A stretch of DNA of 13,996 nucleotides from Nitrososphaerales archaeon TH1177 (GCA_014523515.1 JAATVJ010000243.1:1-13996), one strand, 5' to 3'; shown: positions 1 through 8,330, numbered from the stretch's first letter. The notes: generated by a model not told the origin, from the sequence alone. A program made the numbers and translations.

Positions 1-24
1 TATTTAAATAAGAAGAATAAAGAA

Positions 25-189
25 TTACTTTAATATTGGAAAATCTTTTTGCAACTTTATAAATAAATCTTTTGCATTTTTTCTTGCATCTTCCTTAATG
101 TCTTCATTAAAGATAGTATTGCTAAGAGAATTCATTATAGTTTGTAGTTCTTGTTCATTTAGAGAAAGATCATATTTATCTTTAGCCAT
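25..189 (-). CDS. small hypothetical protein (54 aa)
   Basis: This is a short open frame on the minus strand that begins MAKDKYDLSLNEQELQTIMN and ends with DFPILK and a TAA stop. The product is charged, has no Cys, and looks wholly alpha-helical (a run rich in E, D, K, N and L), with no membrane segment. An alternative ATG at 196-198 would add MKN. I prefer the ATG at 187-189 because a TATA-like element (minus-strand TTTATATTA, + strand 212-220) lies about 27 bases upstream, the spacing expected for a leaderless archaeal transcript. I recognise no family and assign no function. The even codon pattern, the plausible protein composition and the promoter make it more likely a real gene than a chance frame, but its size leaves doubt. 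Confidence 0.6.
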   Translation of the reverse strand: MAKDKYDLSLNEQELQTIMNSLSNTIFNEDIKEDARKNAKDLFIKLQKDFPILK

Positions 190-211
190 ATTTTTCATTT
201 TCAGTATAAAG

Positions 212-220
212 TAATATAAA
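212..220 (-). promoter_or_regulatory. TATA-like box for the small ORF at 25-189
   Basis: The minus-strand reading is TTTATATTA. Its centre is about 27 bases before the ATG at 189, which fits TBP/TFB-driven leaderless transcription. It is inferred from position and composition only, in a very AT-rich background. Confidence 0.4.
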
Positions 221-332
221 ATTCTATTCTTTATGGAAAATTATTAAAAAATAAACTATTATAAAAAATAAGTATATATTAATAAAACATTATTTAGCAA
301 GATACTATGAAAATAATCATCGTATACAATTA

Positions 333-854
333 TTAGATAAATTTGAACCAAGGAAGTAGATCTTCTCTCTTTAGTTTATCAAGCTTTATATTTGCTTCAT
401 GTAATAATATGTTACCTTCTTCAGGATAATCATGTAAAACAACAATTCTTCTAATGCCTACACTTATACACATTTTACTACACTCTAAACAAGGTGCAAA
501 TGTACTATACAAGGTTGTACCCTTAGTGCTTGAACCATTACCAAATAATGCACATTGCAGTATTGCATTAGCTTCAGCATGAGTACATAAACATCTTTCT
601 AAATTAACTCCAGAATTCAATTTTCCATTAATTCTTTCTTGACATCTTTTGCAACCACCATCTATACAATTAAGTATTCCTGGAGGAGTTCCATTATAAC
701 CTGTAGCAATCTGCCTATTTTCTCTAACTATAACTGCCCCTATTTGTCTTGTAAGGCAATTAGATCTTAATTTTGCAATTTCAGCTTGAAGCATAAAATA
801 TTCATCCCAAGTTGGCCTTACCTTGTTCCAATTTAATATATTTTTTTCCTCCAT
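333..854 (-). CDS. deoxycytidylate (dCMP) deaminase family protein
   Basis: A zinc-dependent cytidine/deoxycytidylate deaminase of 173 aa, the usual size for a dCMP deaminase (ComEB/T4 Cd-like). The enzyme converts dCMP to dUMP, feeding dTMP synthesis in the cytoplasm. The zinc and proton-shuttle signature is visible as CTHAEANAIL (His92, Glu94) followed by APCLECSKMC (Cys122, Cys125). The N-terminal part carries the family's SxCxxRxxGAVIV and TGYNGTPPG elements. A cluster of further Cys residues (63, 68, 71, 88, 90) resembles the extra zinc site seen in dCMP deaminases. The gene is followed by a spacer to the small ORF and is divergent from the membrane protein gene at 975. A TATA-like element (881-890) lies about 30 bases before the ATG. 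It could act on a related nucleotide, but the GGCKRC insertion favours dCMP. Confidence 0.88.
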   Translation of the reverse strand: MEEKNILNWNKVRPTWDEYFMLQAEIAKLRSNCLTRQIGAVIVRENRQIATGYNGTPPGILNCIDGGCKRCQERINGKLNSGVNLERCLCTHAEANAILQCALFGNGSSTKGTTLYSTFAPCLECSKMCISVGIRRIVVLHDYPEEGNILLHEANIKLDKLKREDLLPWFKFI

Positions 855-880
855 AATTAATCTTAAAAGATCCTAATTAT

Positions 881-890
881 TATAATATAA
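881..890 (-). promoter_or_regulatory. TATA-like box for the dCMP deaminase gene
   Basis: The minus-strand TTATATTATA is centred about 31 bases before the ATG at 854, a normal spacing for an archaeal promoter with a very short leader. It is inferred from spacing and base pattern. Confidence 0.4.
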
Positions 891-974
891 GTTTGAATAT
901 AATAATATAAAATTCTAAAAATTTTTATGTGAATTTTTATAGATTAGTATCAATAAATAGGAGTAATAGTATCA

Positions 975-1535
975 ATGCATAGATCTTTGCAAAAAAACGA
1001 TGAGAAAAAGACAAGAACCATTCTTCTCATTGTATTTTACTTTTGTGCTACAACAATGTCCATTATTACTTTTTATTCTTTATATGTAAGTATAGATGAA
1101 TATTTAAGAACAGGAAAAGTAGTCATAGGGGAAGTTCTTGTTAATACAGAATTTCCTTTTCCAGGATTAGCAAAATTAGTAACGTATTTGATGATAGTTA
1201 CTGTTGTAGGTTGGTATTGTGTTACAAGATTAGGAGGAGATAAAGTAAAGAAAATTCCTGAATCAATAAAATCTATTCTTCAATTAATTGTTCTTGCTAT
1301 AATGGTAATATCATTATACGAATTTATTTATAATTTTGTTATATGGAATTCATTTATTACAGTAGATGCAATAAATGGAATAATAAGATTAGATGATATC
1401 CATGTACCATATCCTAATCCTAATACACCATGGAATCTAGTATTTGCTACAAAAATGTCTTTATCAGCTCTATTAATTTCTGCTCATGGATTTTATACCA
1501 TCTCTAAACATAAAAGCCAAGATAAAGTAGGTTGA
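975..1535 (+). CDS. hypothetical four-helix integral membrane protein
   Basis: An unrecognised 186-aa protein. Four hydrophobic segments are visible at about residues 15-38, 62-84, 99-128 and 154-176. A charged N-terminus (residues 1-14, QKNDEKKTR) and a basic C-terminal tail (SKHKSQDK) would place both ends in the cytoplasm by the positive-inside rule. Two polar loops (39-61 and 129-153) would then face outside, the second carrying a proline/asparagine-rich PYPNPNTPWN stretch. There is no cleavable signal peptide pattern and no metal or redox motif that I can name. A purine-rich TAGGAG lies 11 bases before the ATG and a TTTTATAG element about 37 bases before it, so this gene may have a short leader with a ribosome site. 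It is convergent with the M20 peptidase gene, with 37 bases between the stops. Coding status is firm; function is unknown. Confidence 0.8.
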   Translation: MHRSLQKNDEKKTRTILLIVFYFCATTMSIITFYSLYVSIDEYLRTGKVVIGEVLVNTEFPFPGLAKLVTYLMIVTVVGWYCVTRLGGDKVKKIPESIKSILQLIVLAIMVISLYEFIYNFVIWNSFITVDAINGIIRLDDIHVPYPNPNTPWNLVFATKMSLSALLISAHGFYTISKHKSQDKVG

Positions 1536-1572
1536 AATTAGGAAGGAAATTTTAATAGTTGACAATAATTTA

Positions 1573-2952
1573 TTAATTACAGTTCTCCATAATTTCACCT
1601 AAACATTTTGTAATACTAGTTAAAAGATCAATTCTTGTAAATTCATTTGGAGAATGAATTCTAGAATATACATATGTACTGCCTATTGAAACAGAAGGTG
1701 CTTTGAGAATCTTTTGAAATGTGTGCATTGGTCCCGTACCTGCTGATGAGACATTTAAAATTACATCTCCAAAAACTCGTTTTGCTGACTCTGTTACCAT
1801 TTGAACAAAAGGATCCTTTGGAGAAGTTCTAGCAGCTGCCTCTCCATGAATAAAATTGATATTTATATTCGTAATACCCAAATCTTTAATATGCTGCTGA
1901 AGTCTTTCGAATTGTTTTTGTGGTTCCATATCTGGAACAAGGCGAAAGTCTAGTTTAACTTGTGCAAATGACGGTATTATAGTTTTAGCACCTTGTTCTG
2001 TATATCCTGAAACAAACCCAGCAATATTACAAGTAGGAGAACCACATAATGCTTTTTTAACATTAATTCCCGAAATATTACCTAGGAATTTTGATATACC
2101 GTATTCCTTTTTAAATTCATCTTCTTCAAACAACTCTAAATTTAAAATTTTTTCTTCTTCACGGTCAAAGTTTCTTACATCCTTGTACCAATCTGAAATT
2201 AGTATCTTTCCATCTTCATCTCTTATACTATTTAGTAATTTTATTAAATTCCATGCTGGATTTTCTACAATTACTGCTAAACTCGAATGAGTATCTTTAT
2301 TTGGACCATAAGCAATTAATTCAACATACAATAAACCTTTCATTCCCAAACTTATAATGGGTATATTTTTTTCATTTACATATCCAAATTCCCATATAAT
2401 TCCATCACACGTAAATTTTTCTTTGTATTTTATAAGATATTTTTCAAGATGTACACTTCCGATTTCTTCTTCTCCTTCTACTATAAATTTAATATTGCAT
2501 GGAACATCACCTGTTTCTCTTAGAAAATACTCTACTGCTTTTATTCTAGTAATTAATTCACCTTTATCATCTGATGCACCTCTTCCATAAATGTAATTTC
2601 CAGAAACTTCACCACTAAAAGGAGGAAAATTCCATTGATCTATAGGATCCTCAGGTTGAACATCATAATGATTATAAAATAATATAGTTTTGCCGTTGGG
2701 ATTTTTCTGTGATTTTATCTCTCCATAAACAATAGGAGGAGGAAGAGAAGAAGCAATATTTTTATCTGTAGGATCGAGATAAATAATTTCTGAATTAATT
2801 CCGACTCTATTCATAAGAGTTGAAACTGCTTCTGCACATTCTACAAGACTTTGATTTTTTGCAGAAACACTAGGAATTTTAATCAATGTCTTAAGATCAA
2901 AGATCATTGTATTGATCTCTGAATCAACAATTTTTTCTATCGAGTTTGCCAA
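1573..2952 (-). CDS. M20 family metallopeptidase (dipeptidase-like)
   Basis: A 459-aa M20 zinc aminoacylase/dipeptidase of the carnosinase/DUG1-like branch, expected to hydrolyse small peptides or N-acyl amino acids in the cytoplasm. Metal and catalytic motifs are in order: YNHYDVQP (His95, Asp97 beside it), GRGASDDKG (Asp128), VEGEEEIGS (Glu161-163, base and ligand), WEFG (Glu188 at the fourth ligand position) and SRIHSPNEF (His433). The IPSVSA motif near residue 27 is typical of the N-terminus. A dimerisation lid domain should occupy about 205-320. The start at 2952 is TTG: no in-frame ATG occurs between it and the upstream stop, and the next ATG (residue 16) would cut close to IPSVSA. An AT-rich TATA-like element near 2976-2984 lies about 28 bases upstream. 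The true substrate cannot be told. Confidence 0.88.
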   Translation of the reverse strand: MANSIEKIVDSEINTMIFDLKTLIKIPSVSAKNQSLVECAEAVSTLMNRVGINSEIIYLDPTDKNIASSLPPPIVYGEIKSQKNPNGKTILFYNHYDVQPEDPIDQWNFPPFSGEVSGNYIYGRGASDDKGELITRIKAVEYFLRETGDVPCNIKFIVEGEEEIGSVHLEKYLIKYKEKFTCDGIIWEFGYVNEKNIPIISLGMKGLLYVELIAYGPNKDTHSSLAVIVENPAWNLIKLLNSIRDEDGKILISDWYKDVRNFDREEEKILNLELFEEDEFKKEYGISKFLGNISGINVKKALCGSPTCNIAGFVSGYTEQGAKTIIPSFAQVKLDFRLVPDMEPQKQFERLQQHIKDLGITNININFIHGEAAARTSPKDPFVQMVTESAKRVFGDVILNVSSAGTGPMHTFQKILKAPSVSIGSTYVYSRIHSPNEFTRIDLLTSITKCLGEIMENCN

Positions 2953-3067
2953 TATTTTAAATTTGTAAAAGAAGAATAATTTAACTTTTCAAAAAAAAGT
3001 ACAAATTAATACTGATGTAAGTGTTGATGAATTATGAAATTTATTCACAATAGATCATAACAGGAAT

Positions 3068-3076
3068 ACATATAAC
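3068..3076 (+). promoter_or_regulatory. TATA-like box for the acyl-CoA synthetase gene
   Basis: The sequence ACATATAAC is centred about 28 bases before the ATG at 3100. This spacing implies a leaderless or nearly leaderless transcript. It is inferred from position only. Confidence 0.45.
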
Positions 3077-3099
3077 CATGAATTTGTGAAACGATAATT

Positions 3100-5247
3100 A
3101 TGAAATATTCACCTTCATCGTCATCATCACCATCTGACTCAAGGAATACTTTTTTTAATCCAAATTCAATTGCTGTAATTGGAGCTTCTGAAAGGCCAGG
3201 AATAGGAAGAGCTATCTTTTCAAATATCATCAATGGCTATAAAGGAAAAATATACCCTATTACTCCATCTAATCCAACTGTATTTGGAATCACTGCTTTT
3301 AAAAGCGTTTTAGATATATCAGAAGACATTGACTTGGTAGTAATAGCCACTCCAAACAAGATTGTTCCTCAAGTAATGGAAGAAATAGGAAAAAAGAAAA
3401 TAAAAGGGGTAATAATAGTTTCTGCAGGATTTAAAGAGGTTGATGAATCTGGAGCACAACTTGAAAACCAAATTGGAGATATTGGTAAAAAATATGGAAC
3501 AAGAATAATTGGTCCAAATTGTTTAGGAATAATGAGCTTATCTCAAAACAGTATGATGAATGCTACATTTTTAAAAATCACTCCAGAATTTGGAGGGATA
3601 GCTTTAGTATCACAAAGTGGTGCAATATGTGCTGCTACTGTTGAAGATGCTATAGCTCAAGGAATAGGCTTTTCAAAAGTAATTAGTATGGGAAATAAAG
3701 TAGATATTGATGAAAATGACATATTAGAATTACTTTCCGAAGATGATGAAACAAGAGTAATTGTCATGTATCTAGAGGATATTCATGACGGACGAAGATT
3801 TATGCAAATAGCTAAAAAAATAACAAAAGAAAAAAAGAAACCTATTCTTGTTTTAAAAGCAGGTAGAACGCCTGAAGGAGCAAAAGCAGCTATGTCACAT
3901 ACTGGCGCTTTGATGGGTTCTGATGAAACATATGACGCTTTGTTAAAACAATCAGGAGTTATAAGAGTAGACACCATGCAAGAATTATTTGAAATGTCTA
4001 CAGCTTTTGCTAAACAACCAATACCGTCTTCGAATGGTGGAGTAGTCATAGTATCAAATGCAGGTGGACCAGCCATAATTTCTATAGATGCTTGTTCAAA
4101 ATATGGATTAAAAATGGCAGATATTTCTAAATCAAAATCGGAAATAGCCAAAGTTATACCACCTCATGGATCTGCTAGAAACCCTGTTGATATAGTTGGG
4201 GACGCAGATTTTAATCGATTTGAAAAAGTTCTGGTTGAAGTTTTATCCAATAATAATGTTAGTGCAGTTGTTACTATGTGTACGCCATCTGCAACGTTAG
4301 ATTATAATGAATTAGCAAAAACAATAATAAAAACATCAAAAGATTCTGGAAAAACAATGTTAGCTGCCTTAATGGGATTAGCTGAAGGAATGGAAAATAA
4401 AAAAATTCTTTCGGATGGAGGAATTCCTCATTTTATGTATGCAGAACCAGCAATAAGAACATTAGAAGCAATGTTTAGACACAGTAGATGGATTGAAAAA
4501 GAAGATATACCACCAAAACAATTTGAGGTAGATAAGGCAAAAGTAAGAACTATTTTAGAAAATGTCATAAAATCTAATAGAACTAATTTGCTTGAGGAAG
4601 AAGGTTATGAAGTATTAAAAGCATATGGATTTTCAACTCCAAAAAAAATTCTAGTTACAAATGAAGAAGAATCGGCAAGAGCAGCCGAAGAAATAGGCTA
4701 TCCCGTGGTTATGAAAATTGTTTCTCCGCAGATCATTCATAAATCGGATGCTGGAGGTGTTAAGATTGGAATTAAAAATCAGCAAGAAGCTAAAAAGGCA
4801 TTTAGTGAAATATTATCAAATGCAAAAAAGTATAAATCAGATGCAGAGATCAAGGGGATTTTAGTTCAAGAAATGATAGGTTCTGCAAAAGAGACAATTC
4901 TAGGTGCAAAAAGAGATCCACAATTTGGACCATTAATAATGTTTGGTTTAGGTGGAATATATGTAGAAGTTCTAAAAGATGTCACATTTAGATTAGCTCC
5001 TATAGATGAACATGTAGCAAAAGAAATGGTAGAATCTATAAAAACTATTAAGCTATTAAAAGGAGTAAGAGGAGAAAAGGAATCAGATATAGACGGAATA
5101 GTAGAAAGTATTCAACGACTATCACAATTAGTTAATGATTTTCCGGAAATTGAGGAATTTGATATGAATCCATTACTTGTATTAGAAAAAGGTAATGGCG
5201 TAAGAGCAGTAGATGTCCGAATAGGATTGAAAAAACTAGAAAAATAA
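3100..5247 (+). CDS. acyl-CoA synthetase (ADP/NDP-forming), fused alpha-beta
   Basis: A 715-aa single-chain ADP-forming acid-CoA ligase: organic acid + CoA + ATP gives acyl-CoA + ADP + phosphate. Domains in order are a CoA-binding Rossmann domain (about 18-150, VIGASERPG), two succinyl-CoA-ligase-like domains (about 155-300 and 300-460) and a C-terminal ATP-grasp domain (about 490-700). The phosphohistidine motif MSHTGALMGSDETYDALLK gives His267, and the second swinging-loop histidine is in SPQIIHKSDAGGV (His547). The ATP-grasp end shows QEMIGSAKETILGAKRDP and FGLGGIYVEVLKD. In Nitrosopumilus maritimus, proteins of this fused type activate 4-hydroxybutyrate and 3-hydroxypropionate in carbon fixation, while other family members use acetate. 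No other cycle gene lies next to it, so the substrate stays open. The N-terminus begins with a short Ser-rich run. It is convergent with the next gene, 38 bases between the stops. Confidence 0.9.
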   Translation: MKYSPSSSSSPSDSRNTFFNPNSIAVIGASERPGIGRAIFSNIINGYKGKIYPITPSNPTVFGITAFKSVLDISEDIDLVVIATPNKIVPQVMEEIGKKKIKGVIIVSAGFKEVDESGAQLENQIGDIGKKYGTRIIGPNCLGIMSLSQNSMMNATFLKITPEFGGIALVSQSGAICAATVEDAIAQGIGFSKVISMGNKVDIDENDILELLSEDDETRVIVMYLEDIHDGRRFMQIAKKITKEKKKPILVLKAGRTPEGAKAAMSHTGALMGSDETYDALLKQSGVIRVDTMQELFEMSTAFAKQPIPSSNGGVVIVSNAGGPAIISIDACSKYGLKMADISKSKSEIAKVIPPHGSARNPVDIVGDADFNRFEKVLVEVLSNNNVSAVVTMCTPSATLDYNELAKTIIKTSKDSGKTMLAALMGLAEGMENKKILSDGGIPHFMYAEPAIRTLEAMFRHSRWIEKEDIPPKQFEVDKAKVRTILENVIKSNRTNLLEEEGYEVLKAYGFSTPKKILVTNEEESARAAEEIGYPVVMKIVSPQIIHKSDAGGVKIGIKNQQEAKKAFSEILSNAKKYKSDAEIKGILVQEMIGSAKETILGAKRDPQFGPLIMFGLGGIYVEVLKDVTFRLAPIDEHVAKEMVESIKTIKLLKGVRGEKESDIDGIVESIQRLSQLVNDFPEIEEFDMNPLLVLEKGNGVRAVDVRIGLKKLEK

Positions 5248-5285
5248 AAAAATAATATGATATTTAAAAATTCAAAGAAAAAATA

Positions 5286-6173
5286 TTATTCTAGTTTTTT
5301 ACCACACTGTTCGCAATAAAGAGCATCTGATTCATTATGGTATTGGCATGCAACACATATTTTTTTATCTGTAGAAGTAGTAGATGATATTTTCTTTTGT
5401 TCCCAATTTATTAGAACAATATCTCCAATTTTGGAAATATCAGACCAACCAATTTCATCATGCAATTCTTCATCATTAGTTTCAGACATCTTATCGCGAT
5501 TATCAATTTTTAGTGTAATTTGTATTGTACCATTAAGTGATTTTCTAAGGCCGATTTCTTGAATATTTCCTACGAGCATAGCTTCATGATCATAAACTGG
5601 CATTCCAATAATTGACTGAATGGGAAAATATTTTCCTTTAGCGATAGTTACATTAGTAGATTTAGTATCTGTACTCTCAGATTGTATTGAATCTAAAGTA
5701 TTTTCTTCATAAGTGTTAGAGGACAGTATAGATTTTTCAGATTCACTTTTATTTTTGGATGATGAATCTGAAATATCCTTTACAGATTTAGTGACATCTG
5801 ATGACTTTGATTGAGAGAAAGAATGAGTTTTATGATGAGGAGGTGGGGTTTCATTATTAAATTTACGATATTGAGAAATAACTGTATTACAAACTGAGCA
5901 TTTGTATTCACCTTTTTCAATTAAAACAACCCCTTCACCGACATCTTCATTTGGATTTTCATAATTTAAATTAGGGGATGATGGATAGTCTTTCTCACAT
6001 TTATTGCAATAATATTTTAAAATTCTGTCTTTTGGTAATCGTCCAATTCCTGCTATAAATAACTCGGGCCCGCCCAGATTCCCTTTTTTTTGCTCATAAT
6101 CTGAAATTCTGGCAATAACATAGCCTCCAGAACCGCGAAGCTTTTTTTCTTTTAGTTCTTCATCTTCAGCCAT
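5286..6173 (-). CDS. zinc-ribbon and PRC-barrel domain protein
   Basis: A roughly 295-300 aa soluble protein with three recognisable parts, numbered here from the first possible ATG at 6188. First comes a zinc-ribbon-like module with CNKC (61-64) and CSVC (97-100). Next is a Ser/Thr/Lys-rich, probably disordered linker (about 112-182). Then a PRC-barrel-like beta domain (about 186-265, starting YFPIQSIIGMPVYDH), and a C-terminal zinc ribbon CVACQYHNESDALYCEQCGK (Cys278, 281, 292, 295). PRC barrels usually bind proteins or RNA, as in RimM, photosynthetic H subunits and archaeal CdvA. Three ATG codons are possible (6188, 6176, 6173); I use MAEDEELKEKK at 6173, the most natural N-terminus. An adaptor role is only a guess. 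It is divergent from the DEAD-box helicase gene. Confidence 0.75.
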   Translation of the reverse strand: MAEDEELKEKKLRGSGGYVIARISDYEQKKGNLGGPELFIAGIGRLPKDRILKYYCNKCEKDYPSSPNLNYENPNEDVGEGVVLIEKGEYKCSVCNTVISQYRKFNNETPPPHHKTHSFSQSKSSDVTKSVKDISDSSSKNKSESEKSILSSNTYEENTLDSIQSESTDTKSTNVTIAKGKYFPIQSIIGMPVYDHEAMLVGNIQEIGLRKSLNGTIQITLKIDNRDKMSETNDEELHDEIGWSDISKIGDIVLINWEQKKISSTTSTDKKICVACQYHNESDALYCEQCGKKLE

Positions 6174-6365
6174 CATTAAATATATCATCTTAATAACTCA
6201 AAAGCAGCCGTATTAGTGTTTGTATTAGCTTCTTATTTTATTATCATTTTTTAAAATAAATTAATTAAATTAATTACTAAACAATGTCATCATATATTCT
6301 TACGAATTTGCAAAAGATTTAGATTAGATAAGATGAAAGATTGTTTATTAAACTAGTGAAATTTA

Positions 6366-7643
6366 ATGACAAGACCATTTGATGAATTGGGACTAAATAA
6401 AGAACTGCTACTAGCTCTAAAAGAAAGTGAATATACAACACCCTTTCCTATTCAAGAAAAAGCAATTCCTGCTATCTTGCAAGGAAACGATGTAATTGGA
6501 CAAGCACATACTGGAACAGGAAAGACTGCTGCATATTCATTACCTATTTTGATGAAAATGAAAACTACAAGAAATGCACAAGCTTTAGTATTAGTTCCTA
6601 CAAGGGAATTAGCAATTCAAGTAGCAAGAGAAATGAATAAACTTGCAAAATATACAGAAACAAAAGTGGCTGCTATTTATGGAGGACAAAATATGAGAAA
6701 TCAAATTATCAGACTTGAAAGAGGAGTTCACATTATTGTTGCTACTCCTGGGAGATTAATTGACCATATAGGACAAAAAACGGTATACTTGAATTCAATA
6801 GATTTTGTAGTATTAGATGAGGCTGATCGAATGTTAGATATGGGATTTATTGAAGATATTAATTATATATTGTCAAAAGTAAAACATAAAAAACAATTAT
6901 GTCTTTTTTCAGCAACAATATTTCCAGAGATAATAGAAATTAGTAAAAAATATATGAAAAACCCAATACACATTACAGTAAATCAAAATGATATTACATT
7001 AAAAACCATTGAACAAATGTATTTAATTACAAATGAAAAAGAAAAATATAATCACTTGTGTGATTTAATTAAACAGAATAATAATAATAATGATCAGATG
7101 GTAATTTTTACTTCTACAAAACAGAAGGCGGAAGAACTAAGTATGAATTTAAGAAAAAAAGACCTATTAAAAGTAACTGCATTACATGGAGATCTATCTC
7201 AGAGACAAAGAAATTACGCAATGCATAGATTTAGAAATGAACAAGAGCAAATTCTAGTGGCTACAGATATTGCAGCAAGAGGAATAGATATCCCTTCCAT
7301 AAAATACGTTATTAATTATGATATTCCTCGGGATCCTCTAACTTATTTTCATAGAATCGGTAGAACTGCAAGAGCAAATTCTAATGGGAAAGCTATATCC
7401 CTAGTTGCGATTGAAAAAATTTCCGATTTTGAAAAAATTTTGAGATACACTAAATATAATATTCGTCAACTAAATGAGGAAATTGGCATTCCAATACCTA
7501 AAATTCAAAAAGAGTTTAAAAAACACAATTATTTAAATAAAAATAAACCTTTTAACAAATGGTCAAAACATACTTATAAAAACAGTAAGAAAAAAAACTA
7601 CAACTATAAAAAATCATCAAATCGAAATTTCAGAAAGCATTAA
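6366..7643 (+). CDS. DEAD-box ATP-dependent RNA helicase
   Basis: A complete 425-aa DEAD-box helicase that would unwind or remodel RNA duplexes using ATP. All motifs are present: Q motif (FPIQ, 27-30), motif I AHTGTGKT (47-54), Ia PTRELAIQ (79-86), Ib TPGRLIDH, II DEAD (151-154), III SAT (182-184), IV VIFTSTK, V ATDIAARGID (299-308) and VI HRIGRTAR (329-336). The two RecA-like domains take up about 1-205 and 215-365. After them comes a basic, Lys/Asn/Tyr-rich tail (about 380-425), typical of RNA-anchoring extensions of CsdA/RhlE-like helicases. Similar proteins act in ribosome assembly, RNA decay and cold adaptation; the sequence does not say which. The neighbour downstream on the same strand is tfe, after a gap of 155 bases with its own promoter-like element. 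Confidence 0.95.
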   Translation: MTRPFDELGLNKELLLALKESEYTTPFPIQEKAIPAILQGNDVIGQAHTGTGKTAAYSLPILMKMKTTRNAQALVLVPTRELAIQVAREMNKLAKYTETKVAAIYGGQNMRNQIIRLERGVHIIVATPGRLIDHIGQKTVYLNSIDFVVLDEADRMLDMGFIEDINYILSKVKHKKQLCLFSATIFPEIIEISKKYMKNPIHITVNQNDITLKTIEQMYLITNEKEKYNHLCDLIKQNNNNNDQMVIFTSTKQKAEELSMNLRKKDLLKVTALHGDLSQRQRNYAMHRFRNEQEQILVATDIAARGIDIPSIKYVINYDIPRDPLTYFHRIGRTARANSNGKAISLVAIEKISDFEKILRYTKYNIRQLNEEIGIPIPKIQKEFKKHNYLNKNKPFNKWSKHTYKNSKKKNYNYKKSSNRNFRKH

Positions 7644-7759
7644 TTTCCAATTTTAGATACATATTATTAAGGTTGCTAAACAAATGATGCTCTATTTTCA
7701 CATATCCATATTTATTAATAAATTATAGTTAATTTAAAATATTAGACTGAGACTTCGGT

Positions 7760-7769
7760 AAATATATAA
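7760..7769 (+). promoter_or_regulatory. TATA box for tfe
   Basis: The sequence AAATATATAA is centred about 34 bases before the ATG at 7799 and is the cleanest TATA-like element on this strand. It places transcription start near 7790-7795, giving a leader of only a few bases. Confidence 0.5.
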
Positions 7770-7798
7770 TACCTGATTGACAAAATATACTATTGTTT

Positions 7799-8317
7799 AT
7801 GCCATCTATTGATAGTGAAGAATCTTTTGCAAAAATATCCAATTTAATAGGTGGAGAAGAATATCAGAAGGTTGCTAAAGCACTTTTAAATACTGAGGAT
7901 GCAACAGATGAAGAAATTGCTGGTGCAACAGGAATGAGAATCAATGTTATTAGAAAAGTATTATATGATATGTTTGGAAAAGCGTTAATTACTGGAATTA
8001 GAGTGAAGGATGAAAAGAAAGGATGGTTTGTTTATCGTTGGCGCGCAAAAAGTGATCAAGTTGATAATTTCATAGATAATCAGAAAAAGAAAATTCTTGA
8101 TAGATTGCAAAAAAGATTAGAATATGAAGAATCATCTGAATTTTATCATTGTGGAAATAATGAATGTCAAAGAATAAAATTTGATTTAGCTATAGAATCT
8201 TTTTTTAAATGTCCCACCTGTAATGAAAATCTTGCCATGATAGACAATAACTATACAAAAGAAGCATTAAGATATAAAATTGATCAAATACTATCTGAAA
8301 TATCCAGAGAAAAATAA
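7799..8317 (+). CDS. tfe: transcription factor E, alpha subunit (TFE/TFIIE-alpha)
   Basis: A 172-aa archaeal TFE-alpha, which stabilises the open promoter complex with RNA polymerase, TBP and TFB. The N-terminal winged-helix domain covers about 15-85; the helix-turn-helix part contains ATDEEIAGATGMRINVIRKV and the wing ends with WFVYRWRAK. A charged coiled linker (about 86-115) leads to a zinc ribbon with Cys118, Cys123, Cys138 and Cys141 (CGNNEC and CPTC). The length and order match the family. The frame is also open from a TTG at 7793 (giving MF before MPSIDSEE), but the ATG at 7799 fits better and sits just behind the predicted transcription start. The gene is convergent with the riboflavin cluster: only 13 bases separate its stop from that of arfC. 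Confidence 0.93.
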   Translation: MPSIDSEESFAKISNLIGGEEYQKVAKALLNTEDATDEEIAGATGMRINVIRKVLYDMFGKALITGIRVKDEKKGWFVYRWRAKSDQVDNFIDNQKKKILDRLQKRLEYEESSEFYHCGNNECQRIKFDLAIESFFKCPTCNENLAMIDNNYTKEALRYKIDQILSEISREK

Positions 8318-8330
8318 GAAGTGTAGTATT

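Noticed and set aside
2357..2590. 77-aa plus-strand open frame inside the M20 peptidase gene
   Set aside because: It is antisense to the catalytic region of the peptidase and has no family features.
3045..3233. 62-aa minus-strand open frame over the start of the acyl-CoA synthetase gene
   Set aside because: It covers the synthetase promoter and N-terminus in antisense; the Asp/Glu run is the complement of the Ser-rich start.
3783..4151. 122-aa minus-strand open frame inside the acyl-CoA synthetase gene
   Set aside because: It is antisense to strongly conserved CoA-ligase domains with intact motifs, so it is a shadow frame.
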